A stretch of DNA of 64,000 bases from Podospora pseudoanserina (taxonomy: Eukaryota > Ascomycota > Sordariomycetes > Sordariales > Podosporaceae), in assembly GCF_035222485.1 (NCBI RefSeq), contig NC_085925.1, positions 496,001 to 560,000 on the forward strand. Direction: 5' to 3'. Below the pieces are notes generated by a model. It was not told the origin of the DNA. It saw only the letters and a program-made list of their open reading frames with translations, and did not search any database. The translations under genes were made by a program, and so were the position numbers. Positions 11,130 through 21,000 of this stretch are shown here, piece after piece (position 1 is the first letter of the stretch; the number at the start of each line of letters is the position of its first letter).

Positions 11130-13919
11130 ATGTCCACTTCGAGTCCCGGCGATGCGGGAGCATGGCCTGCTGCCGCCAACGGTGCCTCGTCCGAGTACCC
11201 TGATGCCGGACTGAGCAATGACACCGCCGCCGCCGAAGACAATGCGCCGGCCCGGCCACCGCCGAGGAAACGGAGGAGGATCGTGATCTCTTGTACCGAA
11301 TGTCATAGGCGCAAGCAAAAGGTTTGTCTCAGTTCTGATGTCGCTGTTGGACAAAGGCTAATGAGTGAATGGACAGTGTGACCGACAGCTCCCTTGCACG
11401 AACTGCATCTCACGAAACAAACATAGCGCATGCCACTACGAAACCGGTGCGCCGACAGCAAGACAACAGCAGAGACGCCAACAGCTAGTTGCCCCTACGA
11501 ATGGCACCGCCGATGGCGCAGACGGTGGTGGAGGGACCTCCAACTCGGGTTCAGGCTCCGGCTCAACAACCACAGCCACCTCCCCTGACATGGGCAAATC
11601 CCCCATCACGTCCTCTTCATCAACGACAACCCACCACACCGGCAGCGATCTCTCCGAGCACATCGCCACCAACGGAGGTAAGCCCGTCACCAAAGTCGCG
11701 TCCGAAACCTTTGGCTACTCTGGCGCCGGCACGCTCGGTTTCCTCCGTAAAATCGAAGAGTCCACCACTGGCGACGAGAACCTGCCCCCACCCCCCGGGC
11801 AACCTACCTCGATTGACCAAACTACACCCTCCATCTCAGACGGGTTGACAAGAGAGAAGTACAAATCCTTGATCCGGCAACTCCCTGCGAGGGTCCACAT
11901 CGAGAAGCTAGTCGACATTTACTTTCGGGAGTTCAACTGGCAGTATTATGCCCTCGACAGGACTTTGTTCGACAGCTTGCTCGCGCAATGGTACACCCTC
12001 CCCTTTTCCATCCTCAGTCAAGGCGGGCCATCCCAAATCCCGCTATCACTGAGGCCGTTTCCGGGGTTGCTGTTCAATATTATTGCTATTGCTCTCTTGA
12101 CCCTTTCGTCAGATGACAGGGAGTTCGAGGGGCTGTTGTATGCAGGGTTGAATATGACTTTTGAGGATTTGGCGAATGATTACTCTGACTCTGGGCTGCA
12201 AGTTTTGCAAGTGCTGGGCAAGAGATCAATGACGCTCACGACAGTCTTGGCTGGGTTTGCCAGGGCGAGTTTCCTCAAATATGTCGGCTTGGTGACGGAA
12301 AGCTGGCATGCGATTGGGAGTGCGATTAGAGATGCGCAGGAGATTGGGCTGCACAGGGATAGTTTGGATCCGAGGCCTCCTTCTGGGGCGACGTTGCAGG
12401 AGGTGTTGGAGGTGCAGTGGGAGGTGCAGAGACGGAGAAAGATATGGATGACGCTTGTGGTTTGGGATGTGCACATGGCTGGCGTGCTGGGTCGGCCGAC
12501 GACGATCAACCTGACGGCCGTGCCGCCGAGCTTGCCGGTTGATGTGAAGTGGGACTCGCCGGGTGCCAGCCCTTCGGGGGAGTTGATGCCGATTGTGGAG
12601 CGGGGGGAGAATGAGCCGCCTACGCCGTTGACGAGGGCGGTGTGGGCGTATCATCTTATGGCGCCGATGAGGGAGATTCTGGAGCTGGAGAAGGAAGGGC
12701 CGTGCCCGAGGGATTTTGGGAGGGTGGATAAGCTTCATGAGGAGGTTGTTTCGATTGAGAAGAAGACGCCACCTTTTTTCAGGTTGGAAAATCCGGACAC
12801 GAGGTTTGATGATAGGGAGGATTGTTACTGGTTGCCGTTGGCGAGGGTTATTTTGCCGCAGCTGTCGTCTTTTGAGCTAATGGCGTTGCACAGGCCGTAT
12901 ATTTTTACCAGGCCAAAGAGTCGGACGGAGGCGCTCAAGGCGAGTTTGGGGATGTTGAATGCGCAGAGGTTGCACTTCATGGCGCTGAGGCCGGCTTTAT
13001 ACAAGACGTAGGTCACCCCCTATTACCCCGACTCCTGTTGCCCTTTCTAACCCAACCCAGATTCGCCCTCTTCTTTGGCACCTTTGACGCCATCGTCCTC
13101 ATGGCAGCAATTTACATTCTCTTTCCCCGTGAACACCCAGAGCTCGTCCAGTCCGCCCTTCAACACTTCCAGTGGGCAGTCGAGCGCTTCGAGGCAATGT
13201 CTGAGCGCAACGCTCTCGCCAAAGCAGCCCTGGGTGTCCTCCACGCTGTCCGTCTTCGCCTCCGACGCTCTCTCGATTCCGTCACCAACAAGTCACAATT
13301 GGCCTCATCCGGCACCAGCCCTTCAACCACCACAACAGTCACCTCCAAAGCCAACCCTTTGTCCCAGTCCTCTTCCTCCACCAACCCCAACGCCGCTGCT
13401 TCCAGTGGCGGCGGCCACCACTGGGAAACCCACACCCCGCGCCGCGCCTCCCGTTCCTCATCTTCCACTGGCGCCGGTAGCGCCATCTCCCCCAACCCTC
13501 TTCAGGTCCCCCTCGGGCCCTTGGATTTCTCCCAACCGGGAAGCAGCACCTCTGTCACACCAACAACAGACCGCAACTTTTACTCTGGTGGGCAAGTAGA
13601 CTGGACGCTGCCAAGTGACTTTAACTGGGCTTCCCTTCAACCTATATATCCCACACATGATTTGATCTTTAATGATTTAGTCGGCGTAGGGGACACAAAT
13701 GGGAATGGCCTGAGTTGGGACACGAGAACTACTGTACCTGGACTGGGGGGGCTGACTACTGTTGTCGGGGGGAGGGAGCAAGTCCAACAGCCACCGCAGC
13801 AGCAGCAGCAGGGGGTTCAAGGTCAGGGACAGCAAGGGGGGGTGAACTGGCAGCAGTTTGAGGGTGATTTTGGGAATGATAGCGTTTGGAGTTTGCTGAA
13901 TCAGTTTGGGCCGATGTAG
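11130..13919 (+). CDS. Zn2Cys6 fungal-type transcription factor
   Basis: Predicted nuclear DNA-binding regulator; its targets cannot be inferred. Three exons, 11130-11321, 11377-13007 and 13061-13919 (introns 55 and 53 nt), join to 894 codons (893 aa). The binuclear cluster is complete: C55-x2-C58-x6-C65-x5-C71-x2-C74-x8-C83, preceded by a basic PPRKRRR run. Intron 1 splits the cluster exactly before C65, a position often seen in this family. After a Ser/Thr/Gly-rich linker, residues ~230-560 form the helical 'fungal_trans' middle homology region (for example RVHIEKLVDIYFREFNWQYY and a GLHRDSLDPR segment near the family's conserved GLHRD motif). The tail is Ser-rich and then Gln-rich (PPQQQQQG), as in activation domains. 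The start used is the first ATG; the frame before it opens only from GTG. Confidence 0.9.
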
Positions 13920-14249
13920 GTTGCGTGTATCGGGTGTTGACTGGTGTGTAAGATGAGGGTTCTATGGGTTGATCTATGAACATCGTCAACTGTTAGGTAT
14001 GGCGTATGGATGGCTAGGTGTGGGTCAAAAAGTGATTATGGTATCGCCGGAGATTTTGGTTCAACTTTTTGTAGTTTCCAAAGACATAGTTTACATATTT
14101 ATCTTCATGTCTCACAACAGCCCGTACAATACGCTCGATTCAAACCCTGTCTCGACACCTTCACCACCCCTATCTCCTACCAAGAGTCCCTCGCTATCCA
14201 TCGTGATGTTTCCACACTCCACCTAGTTTACCGTCAAGCAATTACATAA

Positions 14250-14321
14250 GCCCGCATGGCTCAGTGGTAGAGCGCATCACTAGTAATGATGAGGTCGTCA
14301 GTTCGATTCTGGCTGTGGGCA
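14250..14321 (+). tRNA. tRNA-Thr (anticodon AGT), no intron
   Basis: A 72-nt cloverleaf: acceptor stem GCCCGCA pairs with the 3' TGTGGGC, followed by discriminator A; D-arm GCTC/GAGC; anticodon stem CATCA/TGATG with loop CTAGTAA, giving anticodon AGT; T-arm GTCAG/CTGGC with loop TTCGATT. Internal A-box (TGGCTCAGTGG) and B-box (GTTCGATTC) promoters are present. A/T-rich sequence including a T run follows about 30 nt downstream, where RNA polymerase III would stop. Confidence 0.95.
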
Positions 14322-15034
14322 GTTCAAACATCCTAACTATCGACGAAGTTGACTTTACTTTTGTATTTTTGCCCCTATCCTTTTTTCATCCTCTTACGTG
14401 ACACCGTTAGGTCAAACAAACCCCTTTTGCCCCTTTTTCCCCACATCGCCTCCGTCGAGTAAGAAACCAAGTAGTTTACCGCAAACATATACAGACAGAC
14501 AAACATATATGTTGTTGACCTTAGGCATCATGAAACACAGAGGGAAAGAAAAAAGTGCGCAAAAGGTGATTGATTATGTTGGATCTTGTTCATTCTGCAA
14601 AGGATAAGATCATGATATTGAACGATAAATCAAAATGTGCCATGCCCGAAGGGGGCCTACTATCACATCGCACATACACAGTCTTCACCCTTATTCGTAT
14701 ACTGATTCAATTTCCCCTTCTCAAGATTTACTCAACAGGCCACCCCAAAAACAACATAAACATGATGTACAACCCATCATTCCGATCTCTCATTGCTACT
14801 ACTCTTCCATCATTAATACAAACAAAAGTAACACAAAACAAAATATACATAACAAGCCCCGCCCCCCCTCCATTAACTCCCAGATTTGTTTCCCAATAAA
14901 AAATATAAAAAAACAGCCCTCGACGAAAAAAAAAAAAATGAATCCCACACCTTGCCCGCCTGCTAAACCAGCATGCACAAAATTGATATCATTCAAACAA
15001 CCCCCCTCCCCCGCCCCTCTTTCTTCCATACCCC
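14322..15034. other. intergenic, AT-rich
   Basis: Lies between the tRNA and the 3' end of the giant gene. It contains A-rich and CA-rich stretches, including a run of A at 14926-14937. Nothing coding is seen. Confidence 0.6.
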
Positions 15035-18000
15035 TCAAGCCCCCTTCCTCTTCTCCTCAACCGGCGTCCCAACCTCGCTCTCCAGCGCAGTAATATTCGT
15101 CTCTGTCCCCAAAGCAGCAGGCGGATTAGTCCAGTCACTAGCCCCATCATCAAAATCCGACTCCTCACTACTACTGAACTCGTCATCACCACCACGAGGA
15201 GTAACAACCGTCGTGCCACTGCTGACCTTTCTCAACTTGTCTCCAGTCAACGTGGGCTCTTCAGCTTCTTTTTCATTCTCAGACTCCGACTCAGACTCCG
15301 ACTCAGCTTCGACATGCTCAATATCATCGTCAGTAAACTCAGAGGCCGCGTCGTCAGCAGTCTTGGTTTCAGTTGTGGCGGCTTCAGTCTTGGGCTGGTC
15401 GATGACCTCCTCCTCATCCTCGGATTCAGACTCCGACGAAGAAGACGCCTCCTCCAGCTCGGGCGAAGAAGCACGGGAAGAAGCAGCGGCCTTGGCAGCG
15501 GCAAAAGCAGTCCCATCCTTTTGCTCAACCTCTTCCTCGTCATTATCATCCTCAGACTCACTGCTCTCCTCCTCCTCAACAACAGGAGCAGCAGCCCCCT
15601 CAACAGGAGTAGCCTCATCACCAGCCACCGACTCAGCCTCATCCTCCGATTCATCAACCGGAATCTCATCAACCTTGATCTCCTCAGTCTCTTGGGGAAT
15701 CTCAACCTGCTCCTCCTCATCTTCCTTGACAACCGGGACATTCTCCTTATCCTCCCCCTCCACCTCTCGATCCCCCATCAAATCCCCATACCCCTTCCCA
15801 GCCTTGTTCCCACTCGCAGCCCTGCTCTTAGGCGTAGCCGCCATCGGAGTCCAGCTCTCCTTCCTAAGGCCCCTGCTCGCAGCACCGCCAGCAGGGTTCC
15901 TAACGCTCTGGCTTCTCTTGATGCCGCCGGCAGGGATGTTATTGCTGATCTGCGTCAAGCTAAAGTTCCTCTTAGCCTCAGGACTGAGACCAGACTGAGC
16001 AAGCGCGATACTGATCGCAGCCGAGGTCCCCCTAGCCTTGTTCGGACCGGCAGTATCAAGCGGTTGCTGTCCACTAACAACCCTCTTTCTGCTCAACGTA
16101 GACGAAAACTCCCTGTTGCCGCCACCGGGAACCTTCTTCTCGGGCAGGCCGCTGGCAGTCTTCTTCATGAGCAACACCTTGGAAAGATCCATGACACCCT
16201 CCAGCACCTTGCGCTCCATGTGCTCGGACTGGGTGGTGAGATCTTCAACCTCCTCACGGCGGAACTTGCAGGCAGCCTCGAGAGTAGACAGCTCAGAGCA
16301 GAGGTTGTTCTTGCGCGAGTTGAGATCCTCTTGGTCAAGGCGCAAATCAGCCAGGCTGGTCTTGATACGCTCCTCTTCCTCCTTGAGCTCGGCCAAGAAG
16401 GCAGTCTTGAGATTGTCATGCTCAACGCGGAGGGCGGCATTGGCTTCCTTGACTCTGGTCTCTTCTTCCATGAGGTTAGAGAGCAACTCAATCTTGAGAC
16501 GGTCATTGTCCTCCTTCATGGAAGCACGAAGCTCTTCTTGCTCAGCCTTAAAGGTGGCCTTGAGAGCCTCTTGCTCAGCTTTCAGCTGGGCCTTGAGTTG
16601 TTCATGCTCCTCCTTGAGTTGGGCCTTGGCCTGCTCATACTCTTCCTTCAGAGCAGCCTTGAGCAAATCATTCTCCTCCTTAAGGGTGACCTGGAGCTTG
16701 TCGTTATCGGCGCGGAGCTGCTGATTGACCTCGCGAAGTCTGAGCTCTTCCTCCTGGAAGCTCTTGATGAAGCTCTCACGGAGAGCCTCCTGGTCAGCGC
16801 GAAGGCCGGCATTGATCTCCTTGAGAAGCGACTCTTCCTCTCTGAGATTGGCAAGATAGGTGTCACGGATGGTCTGCTGCTCTTCCCGGAGGGCATCGTT
16901 CAACTCCTTAAGCCTGTCCTCCTCTTCACGAAGGTTGGCCAAGAAAGTCTCCTTGAGCTTATCCTGCTCCTCCTTCAAGGCAACATTGGTCTCCATGATG
17001 CGTGCTTGCTCTTCCTTGAGGTTGGCGATAAAAGACTCCTTGAGCTGGTCTTGTTCAGCCTTAAGGGCGACGTTGGCTTCCATGATCCGGGTTTGCTCCT
17101 CCTTCAGATTAGACAAGAAAGTCTCCTTGAGGAGCTCTTGCTCCTCCTTGAGGGACGTGATCGTCTCCTTGAGTCGGGCCTCTTCGCTCTGAAGGTTGGA
17201 CATGAAGGCAATTGTAATCTGCTCCTGCTCTTGAGGAAGAGTGACAGAGATATACTGCTTGAGGCGCTCCTGTTCCTCGCGAAGATCGGAAATCTGAGCC
17301 TCAACCTGCTGCTTCTCCTCAAGCTTGCGCTCCAAGGCAACGATGGTCTCCTGAAGTGTCTTCTCCTTGTCCTCATGCTCATCGGCGATGCGTTGAGTCT
17401 GAGCAGCAATGAAGATGGCGAGCTCAGCAGCAGTAGCCTTGACCTGAGAGTGAACCTCGTCAAGAGTGTCCAGCCGCCCGAACGCCTTGTCGGCAACCTC
17501 AGTATGGCCGACAAGAACATCAAGCTTCTCATTGACAGCAGTGTCATCGTACTTTTCGACAGGAATCTCAACGCGCTCCTGGATAGCCTGGGCCTTGGTG
17601 TGGAGCTGCTCATAATGCTGACCAACCGTCGAGACGAAGTCTTCAAGGGTCTGAAGAATCTTGGGCTGGTACTCGGCAACCTGGTCATTGACACTGCCGA
17701 CCTTGGTGATGGCCTCTTGAACTGTGTCACGAGTGAGGGAATGTTCAGTCTTGGCCTCAAGCTGGCCTTCATCAGACTTGGTAACAAGCGCCTCAACCCG
17801 CTCAAACACAGTCTTGGAAGCCTCCTCCATCCTCTCCATCGAGTCGGTGACAGCAGACCCAAGAGTATCAACCAGTTGTTTGAGCTCCTCAGCAATAGCC
17901 TTGTTGCCAACAACTGCCGCCTCCATGTTGGCATCTCGCTTCTCACCCTTGGCAGCCCGTTCCTCATGAAGAAGCTGGAACTCGTCATACTTGCCCATCA

Positions 18001-21000
18001 GATCAGCAATCCGCTCATCCAATTTGGCAATGACAGTGTCGCTGGCGGCTTGAACCTTCTCGTTGGTCTCCAAGTTGGCAGTCGAAAAACCAGCCTTGGA
18101 CTCCTCGACATCAGTCTTGAGAGCATCAAGCATAACCTTCAAGTCGTCGCCAACAGTGTCGTTCTTGGTAATAGCCTCCTTGATAGTAGTGCTGAAGCCA
18201 TCAAGCAAAAGATGAATCGAGTCCACCCCCTTTGCCCCCTCCTCCAGCTTGCCCCTCAACACGCCATGGAAGTCCTCCAAAATAGCCTTGACCTCCCCAA
18301 CCCGCTCACCGACACCGACAATCTCCGCCTGCCTATCCTCCGTTGCTTTCTGGGCATCCAGAGCATGGAAATCCATGCACTCCTTCAGCTCCCCAAGCTG
18401 AAGCTCGAGGTTGTCCATGTTCTCCTTTGTAGACAGCGAAGCCAAATCAACCTTCATGATGTTCTCAATAAGCACCTTGGTATCAAGACAAACTGCCTCG
18501 ACAGCCTCGACGTCGGTCTTGGTGATTCGCTCGGGGTCGTCCAAAGCCTTCTCATGGCGCTCTTTCATCTCGTCAAAAGCAGCAACGACCTGGTTGACCA
18601 GTGACTCGACCTTGAGAATATCTTCCTTCTGAGAAACAATCTCCAACTGGCTAGCCACGCCACCCACGCTCTCTCTAGTCTCGAGGATGAGCGTCTCCAA
18701 CGCGTCGATGTTATCCTTCTTGGATAGGGTGTCAACATGACTGACCAGGCCGGCAAGGGATTCTCTGGTCTCCAGAATGAGTGCCTCCAAAGCATCGATA
18801 TGATCCTTGCGCACGCCCTGCTCGCCGTCAATGAGATCGTCCAGACGAGCCTTGGTATTGCGAAGAATGGTCTCGATGGCCTCAACATCCTCCCTAAGGG
18901 CGGGCTCATCATTCTCGCTCGGTACTCTTGGTTCCCTTGGCTTGCGGGGGGGCGGATCGCGGGTTGACATCTCAATCACCGTCGCCTGGATCTTCTTGAG
19001 TGCATCCTCCATCGAAGCAAGTGGGACTTGACTCGGCAACTTGGCAACTGACTCCTGTACCTGGCGGATCGTATCCTCCATGCGGCGGGCGTCTTCCTTG
19101 GACATGGCATCGGGATCAGGAACAGAGGTAGCCTGCATCACCTCAACCTTTTTGCCCAGCTGGGTAAGCAAGGTCTCAAGATTTTTGATATCATCTTTCT
19201 GGACGGTTTTCTCAACAGGGATGATAGCTCTGGCCTTGATCTCCTCCTCGTCGTTGTCCTGGGCCTTCTTCACCAAAGCTAGCTCGTTGCTGGTGCTCTT
19301 CCTCATGTCATCGATATCGGCTCTAACGCTATCGAGGCCAGCTTTCAGAGCTTCCAAAATTTCGTCATTGGCGGTGAGGTCGGCAGGCTTGTCGCGGAGG
19401 TTGTTAATGCTGACTCGGATATCGCCCAGGCCTTCCTGAAGCGCGTCGAGAATCTCAGTCAGCCCGGCAATCGGCCGTGAAGAAACCTCAGCCCTCAGGC
19501 TTGAAAGGCCCTCCTGAATAGCCATGAGAACTTCCTGGGTGTACATGCCAGCCTGTGGGGTGACAGGCACCATGCTGGAGTTGACAACCTCCCGGAGAGA
19601 CTCGAGCTCCTCCTTGAGCATGGTCTTGGAACTGTCAGTCGATTTGAGCACCAGCTCGCCAACCTCGTCGCGGAAGCCATCAAGAGTTTTGAGCAAGTCC
19701 TGCATGAACTCTTCCTTGTCCTCGGAAGATGATGATTCGCCCTTGACGCGGTCAACGTAAGATTCAATCTCGGACCTGAGCTTCTCAAGACCGTCACTGT
19801 CAACGGTGCTCTTCTTGGACTCTTCAGTAGCAGCCTTGAACTCGGCAACCATGGTGTCCCTAATCTCCTGCAACTTGGCGAGAACCTCTTCATTACTGGC
19901 AGCTGGGCTAGTGGCATTGGCAGAAATAACTGCGGACCCAGATGACAGAGTCTGAAACTCCTTACGAACAGACTCGATCAAGTCGGTAGCAATCTCAGTC
20001 GTCAGATCAACCTCCTGAAGGCCACGCTTAACAGCCGCGACCATAGCCTCGGGGTCTTGGCTCTTGGCTGAATCTCCTTGCTCAAGCTCCTTTTTGACGA
20101 TATCAATCACATCGGCCGCGATCTCAGTGGAAAGATCTAAAGCCCGAATACCTTCCTTGACAGCGTCGACAACATCAGCCTTGGACAAGTCAGACTTGGT
20201 TGCACCTGAGCTGGAACCAGCAGCGGCCGCAAAGTCAAAGCCATCGAGTGTAGTCTTGACAGCATCTGACACATCAAGCGAAAAGTCGAGCGAGTCGAGG
20301 GCGGACTTGACGGCCTCTTCAATGTCGGATTTCGAAACTGATGAGCCAGGGGAGGCATTCATCGGAATCTCGGAACCAGAAAAAGATGGGTGCGATGGCA
20401 TAGGAATATGAGAGCCCGTACTAGCGCTTCTGGGCACCAGCGCCCTCTCATTGTTGGCCGAATGAGAAGAGCTGCCAAAGTTGTGGTCCTCCAGCACTTT
20501 CTTGACGGCCTCTGCCACAGACTTGGAGAGCGTGTTGGTCAAGTCCATCTTTTCCAAGCCATCCTTGACGGCATCGGCAACATCGTCTCTGCTCAGGTCG
20601 AGGAATTCAAGTCCTTCCTTGACTGCGTCCGCAACATCAACGCGCGACAAGTCCGGTCGGGGAATCATGGCCGCCAGAGCCTCAATATCAAAGCCCTTGA
20701 GTCCTTGCTCAACCGCCTGTCGTACCTTTTCCTCCTGTCCCCTCAGACCTTCCTGTACAGCATCCAACATGTCATCAGACAAATCCAGTCCCTTCAAAGC
20801 CTGTCTCACGGCCTCAGCTACATCTCCCTTTGTGACCGGCTGTGTGACAAGCGCCTCAGAAACTGTTTTGCTGAAATCAAAGGCGTCCAAGGCATCGGCG
20901 ACAGCATCGATGATATCGTCCCTGCTAACCCCCTTTGGTTCAGGCGGTGGCGGCAAAGCAAGAAGTCCTTCTCTAACGGCATCAAGCACATCCTCCCGCG

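Noticed and set aside
15314-18604. 1096-codon plus-strand frame antisense to the giant gene
   Set aside because: It is Leu/Ser/Arg-rich, exactly opposite a repetitive Glu/Leu/Lys coding frame. Codon bias (GAG, CTC, AAG) removes stops on the opposite strand. No family features.
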